Source: Acanthopleura granulata (taxonomy: Eukaryota; Mollusca; Polyplacophora; Chitonida; Chitonidae). From it: 64,000 nt of DNA. Made by a program: the position numbers and the translations under genes. The DNA lies in the NCBI GenBank assembly GCA_016165875.1, contig JABBOT010000080.1, positions 20,284,141-20,348,140 on the forward strand, read 5' to 3'. Shown piece after piece: positions 12,821-25,157 of the stretch (within the stretch, counting starts at the first letter, position 1; each line of letters opens with the position of its first letter). The notes beneath the pieces were generated by a model. It was not told the DNA's origin. It saw only the letters and a list, made by a program, of their open reading frames with translations, and did no database searches.

Positions 12821-14958
12821 GGTGAAAACAATCGATTAAACACATTCCATCAATATATTGTTTGTCAAAAAATCTAATTTCCTTTTCATTTGCTGTTAAA
12901 TCAGATAGTGTGTTGTTGAAAGAACACACTAAAAGTAGATCATCAGTATGTCTTTTCCGGTTTGATTCTTACGCCAGTTTTTAAAGGGTCACGTCATCTC
13001 ACACCTAGTGGAAAGAGGGACACCATCGCTGTTTAAAATGAAGCTCCATTAGCATGTAATTGCCAACGTCTAAACCAGAATAAAATGACATTTGTACTTA
13101 GTGATCTTACCGCCTCGTCCAGCGGGGAGCTCTCAGTGCGTATAGCACTCGGCGGCTTAATTGTTGGCATGCCCACAGTTTATGAACTTACAGATGTTGT
13201 CGTTTAACCGGGACTCATTTTTAGGCGCTGTAGTGCCACTTAGCTTTGGAATAGCTGAGCAAGGATGCTTACGCTACATAAAACATCTCTCACTGTGCGC
13301 CCTAGATAAAAACTGCACAGTTGATTAAGCGGTGGAAATTGCCCCATCTTTGGTTCCAAGACATCAAAGAGGGATCCATCACAAGCGTGGATTTAAAGCG
13401 TGATTTCTCTGCGGGCCACAATATATTGCCAATAAGACTAAATCTAAGGTAATTGTTTTTCCAAGTGCCGTTGCCAGACGAGTACCAGTTCTGCACAACC
13501 TTGGAGACACTAGGCGGAGTCAAGAGCAGTGTCTGAAGGACAAAGACACCATGTTGAGTGTTAATGTTGGAGGACTGGCCGCGTCGGGTTTGATAGTATG
13601 AAGTGATAGACTTCTAATCAAAGCGGACAGATTTCATGCATGTCGACGTATGTCATATGTTTTTAATGCACTAAGGCACATGTCCGTCTTTATAGAAATT
13701 CTAACTGAGATTCAATCCCCTTTCATTCAGCAGTTAACGTAATCCATTCTGTTGAACAATAAACATTGCTAACCTCAGATCACAGGTTGGGAAACATGGC
13801 CAAATGAAGCATGGAAAAAACATAAGACTTTAAATTAAATGTAAAACTGGTCTTGACAGATAGCAGCTTGAAGTTACGCTCGCTTTCGGGAGCCTACATT
13901 CCGCAGGCAAATATGAACTTAATCGCCCACCTCATTAATACTTACTGACAAGTCGGTGTCAAACAACCGACAGAGATTAGCATTGGTGGCTACAGTGCAA
14001 AGATTCTTTTCACGTTACTACCTCTATAGAAGCACATGCGTGAGACACCACCGCATTCCCACATCCCCAACATAATGATAGAAATGGATGCATGGCCCCT
14101 ACTGAGCCAATACAGAACACAGTGCATAACATCAGAAAAAATAAAAGAATCTCACCACCCACAGCGTCGCTTCTACCCCTTTTCCCCCAATCCACCTCAC
14201 AATGCATTTTGGAAAATTAGACCTTCTGATCTTTGTGTGCAATGATTTAGAAAGTAGAGAAAGCTTGATGTGATATCTGGCATGCCAGGACAGGCACATA
14301 TGCCTCGAGGACTAACTTATCTTTCTACGCTGGGACAGATTTGTAATTCAATTACCATGAGAAGCCAACTGGTGAGCAGGACTAAAGTAACCTTATCAGT
14401 TTACAAGCTGACCGTGCCTTCAGGTTGCGCCAGTCTCTGACAGACGTTAATGGGAAAATCTGTATCGCTGACGTCAAGTTTGATCAGTGTCTTGTTCAGC
14501 ATCAAGGCCAGTCCAGTTCAAGCCAAGATAGACGTATACTCAAAAGATACCTTGTACTCGAAATTATCATATTCGTTTCACAACGTTGGACGAATTCACT
14601 GGCAGCCAGTTCGAAGAACAGCATATAGAACTGTTGCTCGCATTTTTTACTACCGATTCCATGAAAACATCGGGAAAAAAGAGACAACATGGTAGATTAA
14701 TAGCTGTCAGCCAAATAAATACATTATCCCAAACAGGAAATGAATATATAGAACAATTTGATAATACCAGACAGTGAACGTCCGCTTGTGATCTGGTGTT
14801 GTGGCTGAATACGATTCCATTGCTTATTCCATGATTACTTCCATTCTGACTTTCTCACTCTATGTAAATGACAGGGTGAAAAATCAATTATCCACCTGTA
14901 GACAAAGCAGTTTTAAAAGTGAGAATTCCACCTTGCGTTACTTTTTCGGAATCCTATG
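12821..14958. other. Anonymous non-coding sequence
   Basis: No coding or repeat signal that I can support. Frames up to 81 codons occur in overlapping registers near 14425-14777 without a known domain. Confidence 0.3.
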
Positions 14959-15027
14959 GATTGAATGAATGGCTGAATATGACTTAGCGCTACATTGACA
15001 GCATTTCAACCACATTCTGACAATTAT
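14959..15027 (-). mobile_element. Diverged LINE/SINE 3' tail
   Basis: The reverse complement has GAATGTGGTTGAAATGCTG, then TCAATGTAGCGCTAAGTCA and an ATTC-rich end. The order of blocks is that of the LINE 3' terminus, with more substitutions than the copy at 12753. Confidence 0.5.
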
Positions 15028-17880
15028 ATTTAAATAAAGAAAACGAAGGCTTTCAACACCACAATGAGAACATCCAAAACCAAGTAAAATCCACAGGCAC
15101 CTTTAAACCTATTTAAAAGAAAGAAACCTCAGTTAAAAATCGAAAATCACATTTTTGAAACATCTTCAAGATAGGCGTGAAAATGGTATGCATCTCATAA
15201 AATTCAATATCTCTTAAACAATTCACGATCAGTAATTGAAAAATGGAGCGAGATGTATAGACCGCGTCTCAGCAGGAAAGATTGAACATGAGGATTGAAT
15301 ATGAAGAGAAGTGACTTATTTTTCCAAAACAGCCGGAGACGCAACTTTGCCCCCACCCTTTGACCAGTCAGTGTATTGATACGAACCCCGTCCTTAAAAT
15401 ATTATATTATATATATATGTCTTTGACGTAGATTTTAGCTGCTGTATACAACATAGCCTGTACGGTAATGCTGTCGAGCTCTCTCAAGGCTTCTGTGTTT
15501 CGTGTCATGGCACATACAGTGAACATTTTAGAAAGATGTACCCATGTTGTAAAGATCTTTACGATCAAATTATCCAAAATATTCTTTACGTTTGTCAATT
15601 AATATGAGCTACGAAGATGTAACGCTCGCAGTCATTCACTCGTGTCCATTTGAGAGCAGTCATATTTAATCTCGTACACCTTGAAAGATTTTGTGGGATT
15701 TGGAGATATCGGCTTTCACGCCATTGGACATATGTCATTTTGTACTCCATTTTTCTATACCTAGCATTTTGTGAGCTTATTTCACCACTTGCCATTTTGT
15801 TTGAGACGTTATTTTGGAGCTTGTATCGCTCATTGTCTTTTTGTGCGATCACGTACATCCTAGTTTACCCTGACAGTGACTTTGTGTATATTTGAAACAT
15901 ACATCACTAGCTCGGCATCACGAACGCAATTTTCAAGCCGTAGGCGAAGTTGCACCTTGACGGGGGAGTTGGATATATGTACCATCGTCGGCGTGCCGTG
16001 CACACTTCGGTTTGCAACCTACATGACTACCATCCTTCGATTCGAGAATTTCCAGGAAGTGTGGATTCTATATTTACGTGGACTGAAAACCAGAGTATTC
16101 CATCAGCATTTGGAAAGTATCATCAGTAAGAAACTATATATCTTTTAATTATCTGCATTGTTGTTTGCATTATTGTACTACCACCGTGGTGTCGTTGTCT
16201 TGCGGATAGATCACACCCTAATTCAATTTTCACAGCTGTCTGGAAAAGCAATGCTCGAGCGTCACCTCTGTTTATCGTAATGATTGATTTCAGCGGCCTA
16301 ATGTCTACTGGGCTATTTGTGCGCCATGTTATACCGACTCTTTCCTTCATATAATTGTATTGAGAGCTCCGTACCATGCGTGTGATTCGCATTAGGCCCC
16401 TGTCAACCGACGTCGACAGGTGACATGGTTTACCTGGAGTGTAATCAGTTGATTGCTACCTGTCTAATATTGCTTCGCCGCGCAATGCCAGAGCTGCATT
16501 GCCCGCTGGATTGCAATAGGTCTGCAATGGAATATAGGATATCGCTTTAGGCTGTCACTGAAAAACCAACAGAATGGTCTGGTTTTGTATGACACGTGTG
16601 GCTGCACTCCGTAACTCGGGGGAAAAGTTATACCGCGTCTGTGTCGGAAAATGGTAAAACCAAAATGAATCCTTCTTTAAGCGTTTCCCCTTGACGACCT
16701 TATTCTGGGTCCGCATTAACAAGTGATAATTACTCCACCCTGAACGTTGTCTTTTTGAACAAAGAGAGGGTGATAGACAGTTTCATTTTTCTTTCAGTCG
16801 GCTTCATTATTAGCACTGCCTTTCACAACGCATTACTGGGAACTTGGTATCAAGGCGTATTACCAGGTGTCATCCTACAGATCAGAATGTACAGAATGCA
16901 TACAATCTCACTCATTAATCACAGATCAAAAACAAACAAACAAACAAAAAAAAAACGAGAGTGCTTTCTCATAGGCTTCGTGAACGCATGCGGAATTCTA
17001 AAATGTTTCCGCGATCTAGAACAAGAAAACAACGTACCTTATAACAACAACATTTCCATTTTTCCACATAGCAACTGAGAAAAGTCTTCCATGTAGGCCA
17101 ATACGTGAAAGAATGGCCAGTCTGAAAGTGATTACAGCCCTGCTGCACAGTACGTAACATTAAATATTGACAATATCGTTGAGTTTAAATCATTTATTTA
17201 TTGAGTCATATGTCGTTGTCAGAACAAAGGCCTATGTGAATGAGATGCCATTTACTTGAGTAAGCCGTTCCCTTTAGCACACGGAGTAAAGCGTTCTTCT
17301 CAGAGCCATATTTTGTTGAACTTTTACATTCCAGACCTGTAGTTGTTGATGAGGCCCCCTAATAGTAAATGACAGATGTACTGGAGCGCAAATGATGTCA
17401 ATATTTATTTATTACATGTACCTTGCAGTGTCTGCCAGAACATTTGTTTACTGAAAGGAAGAACACCCTAAATTGATGTTGCCAGAAATCCATCTCGATG
17501 TTAACGCTTTGGGAAATATGTATTTGGTTCAGGGATATCATGGGTTGAGACACTATCTAAACGGTGCGCGAAATTACGCCTGCGTTCAGAGGCAGTACAC
17601 TCGAGTCTGGCGACGGCTCATACATTTTTAAAATTTGCCAAGATGCCGATGCTGTAGGCTTAAGCGAGTAATATTACGATTTACTAGTGATATTCAACGA
17701 GTCCGAAAGCCGAATAAAATATCCAGCCACCTATGGTGCATTGACCTCTTGACCAAGTATATGTTGTCCAACTTTTGTTTTGACGATACAATGGTTCGCA
17801 CTAAGTTGGCCATTATGAGTCATTTATGCCGGGTCATTTATGAGCATCGGGCTGGCATCGAGTTAATTTTTACTCGGGCT
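15028..17880. other. Anonymous non-coding sequence
   Basis: No supported gene. Contains a short TA run near 15405-15417 and a CAAA/poly-A run near 16935-16957. A pyrimidine-rich stretch ending in CAG near 16780-16797 could be a splice acceptor, but no exon with a recognisable product follows. Confidence 0.3.
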
Positions 17881-17959
17881 TAAAACCTGGTGCGGCGTTT
17901 TGCATCACAAATTGATCGCCAATAAATCGACCGATGCCTGATTGATGTCCACATCGGGC

Positions 17960-18110
17960 GGGCACCGTGCCATGTTTTGGAAAATCTGTGTATGGGCCTT
18001 TCACCGACCGGGAAACGCCCGCACACCGCTCAGACGAAGGCCAGGTCCCACAACATCGGGGCTCGCAGGGTATAAAAGGCAGTACATTGCATCATCCATG
18101 GGATTATCCA
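17960..18110 (+). promoter_or_regulatory. Candidate TATA-box core promoter in a GC-richer island
   Basis: A TATAAAAGGC at 18071-18080 matches the metazoan TATA consensus. It sits inside a GC-rich patch, about 17940-18240, that stands out from the AT-rich surroundings. A start site would be expected about 30 bases downstream, near 18100. No coding exon with a known product follows: the 132-codon frame at 17967-18365 spans the TATA box itself and matches nothing known to me. Chance occurrence is quite possible. Confidence 0.3.
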
Positions 18111-18767
18111 CTGGGCCCATTTAACTGTGACTCTCGCTGCCCTACCGCGCGACCATTGCGCCGAGCTCTAGTCTCCCGACCGATGTCTAAAAATTGCACA
18201 CACCACCTAGGCTCCGCTTCATTGTGTTGCCGCACCAATAACTGTGTCCGTTCGTTTAACTTTATGACATACCTGCAAATGGCATGGAGATACAACTCAT
18301 ATGTGCATCTGAGTTTGAATCATGTTGCTATAACGAGAACGCAGACGTTACTGATGAAGTGTTAATTCATGAGTCAACGGTTGCATGTGCTACATATCAG
18401 GTCCTATAGATCAGCCGCCATGTTTGTATTATATTTTCGTTATGACATGATGATGTAATTTGACAATAAACTCATTTAGCAATCAATGTGTGACAGAAAG
18501 TATACGGAACATTGCAGTTAACCATGATAGTAATAAATATCCTTCATTCAAGAGCTAACTCGCAAGCCAGCTATCCCGGAGCATTTTTTCTCTACATATC
18601 CTTTCTGGCTTGAGTTGTGGCAGGACTGTCATGAAGGTTGTCAGGTCGACCTCGGGCATAGATAGAGAAGCCTCTACCTCTAATTGTATCCAGATTAACA
18701 CTGTGTGTAAGGATTTATGCTGTTTACCATACAAACACCTGGCAGTAGAAAAAAATTACATTGCTTC

Positions 18768-18850
18768 ATCGAACTCACGACCTCCGCACACCTTTAGCCT
18801 GTAACAGCTGAACTTACTGTCTTTAAGGTATAAAAACACCCCCCCCCAAA
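18768..18850 (-). repeat. tRNA-like SINE-head remnant
   Basis: The reverse complement contains GGTCGTGAGTTCGATGAAG, which resembles the B box of tRNA-derived SINEs. The 'AGCCTGTAACAGCTGA' block next to it also occurs near 19880 (as GGCCTGTAACAACTGA) and, less exactly, near 36965 and 47190. A run of C follows at about 18839-18847. No complete element is visible. Confidence 0.35.
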
Positions 18851-19849
18851 AGCCTTACTATTTATGTAGTAATTTCACAAAGAACACCCTTCTAAAACTG
18901 TATGCCCTAATTTTGGTTTGCTCAAAAGACACATATTGTCAAATAATTAGATGCCTGGCCTACAACATATCCAAATATCATCAGGGGTTGAACACCTTTT
19001 TCTCAAAATAAATCAGGTGGAATGCATGTACTAGCGTCCTATCGCCATAAAAACAGGGTGCTCAGTGCTTGATATTTTTCTCTGTTTAATTGTAGCCACA
19101 AGTAATGAACTTTTTTCAACCATTATTTGTCATAGTTTATACCCGTAAAATTATCTGACAGTACTTCAACACACTTCAGAAATACAGCCAATCCCTACCC
19201 GTCCCCACCATTTTCTGTGCGCCTGAATCTTGGATACAAAATCGAATTAGTGTTTTTATATCTTAAGTGCAATGTGCCAACTGCATTCTTTAAAAACAAA
19301 CGTGAATACTTCAACCAGTAAACCTATGAATTTGGTTGTATCCTAGTTCTTCTGATTTTGGGGACGTCTGGTCTGCTCTTTGCCAATATACATGTAAATG
19401 AAATACTAATACGCGGTTTGTCTTATCTCACATGGCTAGGACATCTAATGAATGAAGTATAGCTTTCAGCTTTCAGCATTATATGTATATCTTCGAAAAA
19501 TTAGATGTGTTACAAAACAGTTACACAAAAAGCGTCGGCTACGTGCAAATTACTAGTATGATTCTGTAAATGAAAAGTCCGTTACTTTAAAATAAGAAAT
19601 TCATTGATTTTTATGGTGACCAATTGTAGAGACTAAAAAAGTTCACATGCAAATGCTAAATATAAATTCCTGCTGTCCAAAGAGGGTTTACCAATGTTCA
19701 ACTTGGTGAAATGAGAAGCTAACGTCAAGATATATCAGTTTATGATTCACAGGTCTCCGTTAAGCAATACTGACTGATACATTCATCGATTGAGGCGTAC
19801 AAATATGTCAACCTTATCTCAAATCTAAGTAATGTTCCAACTGGGAATT
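18851..19849. other. Anonymous non-coding sequence
   Basis: No coding signal or repeat noticed. Confidence 0.3.
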
Positions 19850-19930
19850 CAGTTCACGAGCTCCGCGTGCTGGGCCTGTAACAACTGACCTTGCTGTCTG
19901 TAAGTACGGCGCGCTAACCGACTGTGCTAA
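19850..19930 (-). repeat. tRNA-like SINE-head remnant
   Basis: The reverse complement has AGCACAGTCGGTTAGCGCGCC, close to an A box, then CAGTTGTTACAGGCCC, and GAGCTCGTGAACTG in the B-box position. It shares blocks with the remnant at 18768. Confidence 0.4.
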
Positions 19931-20000
19931 CATACTTGCACATAAGTTTTACATGCATTTATACGGATGCTGTTAACGAGTGAGAGGCATCTCACAGGCC

Positions 20001-20102
20001 TTGACAAACTGGTGGACCCATCATTGTTGTGGTACGGTACTTTTGGGTTCGTTGATAAACTGGTGGGCCCATCATTGCTGTGGTACGTTACTGGTGGAGT
20101 CG
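20001..20102 (+). repeat. 51-bp tandem duplication
   Basis: Two direct copies start at 20001 (TTGACAAACTGGTGGACCC) and 20052 (TTGATAAACTGGTGGGCCC). Each continues with CATCATTG(T/C)TGTGGTACG. They differ at a few positions. Confidence 0.85.
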
Positions 20103-20188
20103 TTGTTCACTTAGGCTAATACTAAATGTGTAAGTTTTGTAATATATACAATGTGTCAATTTCGAACTTTATTTGATATTATTTTTTG

Positions 20189-20421
20189 ATTGGTGTTTTA
20201 CGCCATATTCAAGAATATTTCACTTATATCATGGCGGCAGCATTATGGTGGGAGGAAACTGGGCAGGGCCCGGGGAAAACCTACGACCATCTGCAGGTTG
20301 TTGGTGGATCTTCCCACGTACGGCCGGAGAGGAAGCCAGTCTGAGTTGGACATGATCTCACAGCGACCGATTAAGGCATAACGCCACGCTGGCGCTCTGC
20401 CCCTCTCGGCCATGTAGACCC
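20189..20421 (-). mobile_element. SINE, tRNA-headed, conserved core (head type II)
   Basis: The minus strand reads a tRNA-like head with ATGGCCGAGAGGGGCAGAGC, the core GGCTTCCTCTCCGGCCGTAC..GGAAGATC, then TTTCCTCCCACCATAATG and a 3' end of AAATATTCTTGAATATGG followed by CGTAAAACACCAATC. The head type (TGGCCGAG) resembles class II tRNAs such as Ser or Leu. Nearly complete. Possible short duplication ACTTTA on both sides, too weak to rely on. Confidence 0.85.
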
Positions 20422-20756
20422 CACTTTAGCCCCCATGTATGTCTTACTGTCCGAAATGTCCTAAACTTACACATATGAAAAAATTGCTGCCTACGTGCCA
20501 GGCATAATGTTGACGAAATTACCTACAGAACACTAATTTGTTGGAATAGCAGGTGGTAATCAGTTGATTAAATTAACAAAATACTAACAAATGGAATACG
20601 ACATAATAGCAATGTTTCTGAATATTGATTTAATTTGGTTATGTGCTATCTTGATGTACACCATTTGAAGAAATATTTAGATCATATTTACATTTCTTAT
20701 CCAGAGCGCAAAAATTGCTAATGTTGCTTACATTTACAGAAAAAATTGATCCAGAT

Positions 20757-20852
20757 GAGGTTCAAACTGCAACTTGAGCAAGCGCCTGTCTTGTAACTGC
20801 TGGAGGCAATGTCTATAATTACAACTGAGCCACTGAAGCACCTGTCATTATC
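20757..20852 (-). repeat. tRNA-like element with A- and B-box-like strings
   Basis: The minus strand has AGTGGCTCAGTTGTAATTA (A-box-like) and, about 70 bases on, GCAGTTTGAACCTC (B-box-like). The spacing is a little long for a tRNA gene and the cloverleaf is not convincing, so I read it as a SINE-head relic rather than a functional tRNA. Confidence 0.35.
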
Positions 20853-20879
20853 TGTTAAAGATGTAGTGGAAGCTTAGCA

Positions 20880-20891
20880 CTAAAGTCGGTA
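20880..20891. repeat. Target-site duplication, left copy, of LINE A
   Basis: CTAAAGTCGGTA occurs here and again, identically, at 26111-26122 directly after the ATTC tail of the LINE. A 12-bp duplication is typical of target-primed reverse transcription. Confidence 0.85.
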
Positions 20892-21517
20892 TCCCCGTGG
20901 AGTTCCCGGGAGTGAAAAGAATAGGGCCCCAGTTCTATAGGCAAGCTTGTCGTACGAGGCGACTAACCTAGGGCTCTCCCGTGTGGTTCCGGTGAATAGA
21001 ATCGTTCCACAGCCTCCCCGGGCTAGTCGTACAAGGCGACTAAAAAGGGCAACCTGCTTGCCGTGGGTTGCGACCCGTGATGGGGGAGGACGGGATCCTG
21101 GTGGCTGAGGGCGGGTTGATCTTCACACCCAACACTCCACTTCGGCCCTTACTTCCCCAAAGACGGGCGGTCGGATGGCCCGCTCCGATCAATCGGCTGG
21201 TCACGCCAGTCCAGATGTCCGGATATCAACCTTCATATCTCCATTTGGTATAGAGTCATTGCTTTCCGTCTTGGAAGTTTTTTAGTAAGATGTTCTTGTC
21301 TCTGGGCGGTGGCTTTAGGGTCAATCGAGTGGGCCGTTTCTAATTTATTAGATTCGGCCTGCTCGAGTATGAGCGAAAAATCCATCTTACCGAGGATGGC
21401 GTGGAACTCTGGTCTCTCCTTCTGTTGGTTACTCGCAGGAGGGGTTTCGTCCTACATGTATTGACACTCCGAGGCGGATGAGAGACACGGCGCTATGGAT
21501 CATCAAACCGTTTCGCT
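20892..21517 (+). promoter_or_regulatory. 5'UTR / probable internal promoter of LINE A
   Basis: GC-rich leader, unlike the AT-rich flanks. TCGTACGAGGCGACTAA at about 20949 is repeated as TCGTACAAGGCGACTAA at about 21026, giving a 77-bp internal direct repeat. I-group elements carry promoters downstream of their own start site, so this region is the expected site of one. No TATA box is seen. Confidence 0.6.
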
Positions 21518-22773
21518 ATGTCTACCTCTAATTCCCCTACTTCAGATGTTTCTATGTCACAGCCTTCCCCAGTTGTGGGAAAAAGGAAAAACGAGATACC
21601 ACTGGATGTGGAATCGGGAAGTTCTCACTTCCCATCCTTACTGGTGATATCTAGTAAAAATGAGAATCAGATAAAGATGAAAATCAATCCTTTCGTTTTG
21701 AATAAAACACTGCAGAGCTTCGCAGGTACTTTGAAACAAGTGAAAAAGTTAAAGTTTGGCAAAATTATTGTAGAATGTTTTCGAAAACAACAGTACATTA
21801 ACTTACTCAGAATTGAAAATATTGGGGAACAAGCTGTTTCTGTTACCCCACATAAAACCTTAAACTGCTCTCACGGCATTATTCGTGACAGAGACCAAGA
21901 TCTATACGACATGACAGAGCAAGAAATAACAGAGCAACTGAACGACCAGAGCGTGCTCAACGTCAAACGTTTTACCATCAAGAGAGATGGGAACCTCATT
22001 AAAACAAATACGTATCTCGTAACGTTTAATAACCGGTCTCTCCCAACATCAATGTCCCTTGGGCCGTACAGTGTACGTGTAGAATTATTCATTCCTAACC
22101 CGACCAGGTGTTTCTCCTGCCAGAGGTTTGGCCATGGCAGGGGTCAATGCCGTAATAAACTGGTCTGTTTCAGATGTGCGGAAGCTGGTCACGAGGGCTT
22201 CGACTGCACAAACCCGATAAAATGCTGGAGTTGCAGCGGAGCCCACATGGCATCTTCCAAGGACTGCCCTGTCTTCAAAAAAGAAAAAGAAATCATAACG
22301 CTTAAATGCAAAAATAACATATCGTATGAAGAAGCCAAACGTCTTGTCTCTGTCACGAATGGCCTTACTAAATCTACATATGCCAATGTTGTCAAGAAAC
22401 CCTCCATTTCGGTAGGAGTTCAAACACGGCCAGTTCTTCGTCACAAACCGATATCAATCTTACTTAAAAACCCGCTAATTCACCTGATCCTCCATCTCAC
22501 CACAGACCTTGTGGAAATAAATCCAAATCCTCTAAACCCGTTGAATCTTCACTAAATGCAGCGGGTGATAAACATCACAAAAAAGATAAACCTAGTGGTC
22601 CCACAGAGCGTCTCTCCAAGGCTACTAGGGACCCTATCCGAACTTTCAATAAGTTTGGGTTCGATACGGAAATGATGGATACATCATCTACATCGGGAAG
22701 ATCTACTAGTAGGTCTCCCAAAAAGGGGCGTGCACGGTCCAGACATAAATTTCCCATACGCCTCCCCGCATAA
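21518..22773 (+). pseudogene. LINE A ORF1, Gag-like nucleic-acid-binding protein with three zinc knuckles
   Basis: ORF1 proteins of I-group LINEs bind element RNA and help form the ribonucleoprotein. The open frame runs from ATG at 21518 for 345 codons. An N-terminal region of about 190 residues resembles the RNA-recognition-like domain of such proteins. Then come knuckles CFSCQRFGHGRGQC (about residue 198), CFRCAEAGHEGFDC (about 217) and CWSCSGAHMASSKDC (about 236), the last with altered spacing. The present stop at 22553-22555 is premature: from about 22440 the natural reading continues in another frame through a Lys/Ser/Arg-rich tail (RSTSRSPKKGRARSRHKFP) to TAA at 22771-22773. That TAA shares its last A with the ATG of ORF2. 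Confidence 0.85.
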
Positions 22774-23581
22774 TGACTTTCTTAGACAAAATTATACAGT
22801 GGAATTGTCGAGGTCTTAAAATAAATTTTATTGAAATAACACAGTTAGTTCAATCTTTAAATCCAATTGCCCTCTGTCTTCAGGAAACTCACCTGAAGAC
22901 ATCTGACAAAGATAAAATATCACTGAAAAAAATACACTATATAGCATTTACTCTTATGAGGAAGAGCGAGCTTGTGGCGGCTCCTCTATTTTACTGAATA
23001 ATATTATAATTCACAGCCCTGTTGCTCTCGACACAGAGCTTCAGGCTGTAGCTGTCCGTGTTTCCTTATCGGAAACAATCACTTTATGTTCAGTTTATGT
23101 CCCCCCTCATTCTTCTTTGTCATTTTGCCAGTTTCATAATGTAAAAGACCAACTGCCAACTGCTTACATAATTATGGGAGATTTTAATGCGCATAATCCC
23201 CCATGGGGTAGTAATAATATGAACGATAAGGGCAAAATAGTTGAAGATTTCTTATGTAAAGATGAACTATGTTATTTCAATAATGGTTCTAATACCTACT
23301 TACATCCAGGTAATGGTTCATATTCTGCTATCGATCTCACTATCACGGATCCATCATTTCTCCCGGATTTTTCTTGGAAGGTGCATGACGATCTTTGTGG
23401 TAGTGATCATCTTCCTCTTGTCCTAGAGCATCTCACTTCTAATTCTTTAGAACGTGTAGCTAGGTGGATGTTCGATAAAGCAGACTGGATGGCATTCGAT
23501 ATGTTCTATGAGGCTGACATCACTCCAGAGAAAATGGCGGAACTTTGTTTCAGGCATTACGTCCAAAACACCCATGCGTAA
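22773..23581 (+). pseudogene. LINE A ORF2, APE-type endonuclease domain
   Basis: Nicks target DNA to prime reverse transcription. The frame from ATG 22773 gives IIQWNCRGLK and LCLQETHLK, with the Asn and catalytic Glu of APE nucleases. A frameshift near 22930-22960 ends this frame at 22997. The alternate frame then continues through GGSSILLNN, SVYVPPHSS, IIMGDFNAHNPPWGS (Asp/Asn pair) and GSDHLPLVLE (Ser-Asp-His). So the catalytic motifs are all present, but in two frames. At 23533 the text jumps from the end of the endonuclease to the RT leader: about 270 bp found in copy B (51455-51722) are missing here. Confidence 0.85.
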
Positions 23582-25157
23582 GGCCTGGAACATGGTTCAG
23601 AAACTTAAGGGCAAGAACAGTACAGCCAAAGTTCAGCACTTAAAGGATGGTGATACCTTATAAACATGATATAGTCAATAAAATAGCTGAAACAATATCC
23701 CACAAATCTTCATCTAGGAATTATTCTTCTGAATTCCCGCATATTAAAAACCAGAAGGCGAAAATAAATTGCCTTTCTCTTCTAAGAATTTAGAAGACTA
23801 TAATCGTCCATTTTCAATTGAAGAGCTTAAAACTTCTTTAAAAAAGCCACATGATACTGCGTGCGGCCCGGATAATATATATTACAAGCTTCTGAACCAC
23901 TTACCATCTGAGCCATTGGAGACACTCTTGGAGTTATTCAATGATATTTGGAAGACTGGTAAATTTCCCTCATCATGGAGAGAGGCGTATGTTATCCCGG
24001 TCCCTAAACCGGGTAAGGATCATAGTGATCCGAGAAATTATCGTCCCATAGCTCTTACCAGTTGCATCTGTAAGACTATGGAACGGATGATAAATTATAG
24101 ACTTGTTTGGTTTCTTGAAGCCAACATGCTTTTATCAAACATTCAGTGTGGTTTTCGTCAAGGTCGATCGACTATGGATCACCTTGTTCGATTTGAAACC
24201 TTCATTCGTGATGGTTTTATTAATAATGAACATGTGGTATCGATATTTTTCGACTTCGAAAAGGCCAACGACACCACATGGAAATATGGTATTTTAAAAG
24301 ACCTTGCTGATATGTGTTTAAAAGGTCGCTTTCCTTTATCTATATCTCAGTTTTTATCCGATCGTCAGTTTAAGGTACGGCTGGGGTCCACTCTTTCGGA
24401 CTCTTATGAACAAGAGATGGGTGTGCCCCAGGGCAGTATCCTTTCACCAACACTGTTCAGCATAAAAATTAACAGCTTGGCTCAAACATTAACATCTGGT
24501 ATTGAGGGTTGTTTATATGTAGATGATTTCCTGACATGCTACCGCGCTAAAAATATGAATAACATCGAGCGGCAACTGCAGCTTTGACTGAATAAGATAA
24601 AGAAATGGGCACTTGCCAATGGTTTTAGATTTTCTACCTCTAAAACCGTGGGTATGCATTTCTGTAATAAACGCAATCTTCATCTAGACCCTGAACTTAA
24701 ATTTTGCGGTGAACCAGTGAAAATTGTTGGGGAAAATAAAGTTTTAGGGGTTATATTCGACAGTAAATTATCCTTTATAGCTCACATAAAAATGCTTAAA
24801 GCTAAATGTACAAAGGCTCTCGATATAATTAAGCTCGTGTGTAGCACTGAGTGGGGTGCTGACCGATCAGTTTTACTTAATTTGTATCGTTCTCTGGTGA
24901 GGTCTAAATTGGACTTATTGATTTATGGTTCCGCCATGAAATCATATCTTAAAATGTTGGATCCGGTCCATCACCAAGGTCTGAGGCTCAGCCTTGGTGC
25001 CTGTAGGACCTCACCAGTAGAGAGTTTATACGTAGAGGCTAATGAGCCTTCTTTATATCACAGGCGTATAAAACTCAGCCTTCAATACGTCGCTAAGCTT
25101 AAAGCTCACCCAACAAACCCTGTCTACGACTGTGTTTTTAATCCATCACGCAGATAA
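23582..25157 (+). pseudogene. LINE A ORF2, reverse transcriptase and thumb
   Basis: Copies element RNA at the target site. From 23769: the RT0/1 region (FSIEELKTSLKKPHDTACGP), the fingers VIPVPKPGKDHSDPRNYRPI, the template-grip motif CGFRQGRST, the first catalytic Asp in FFDFEKANDTTW (family usually Tyr where Asn is here), MGVPQGSILSP, and the catalytic YVDD at 24516-24527. A single TGA at 24585-24587 interrupts an otherwise open frame, which resumes with WALANGFRFSTSKT and the thumb, LGVIFDSKLSFIAHIKML, to a stop at 25155. The leader 23582-23768 has several stops. The single-stop state suggests recent loss relative to the ORF2 N-terminal part. Confidence 0.88.

Noticed and set aside
17967..18365. 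132-codon frame over the GC-rich patch
   Set aside because: It overlaps the TATA box, and GC-rich DNA has fewer stop codons. No domain seen.
20757..20852. Functional tRNA gene on the minus strand
   Set aside because: A- and B-box-like strings are present, but their spacing is too long and no acceptor or anticodon stem is convincing. Treated as a SINE-head relic.
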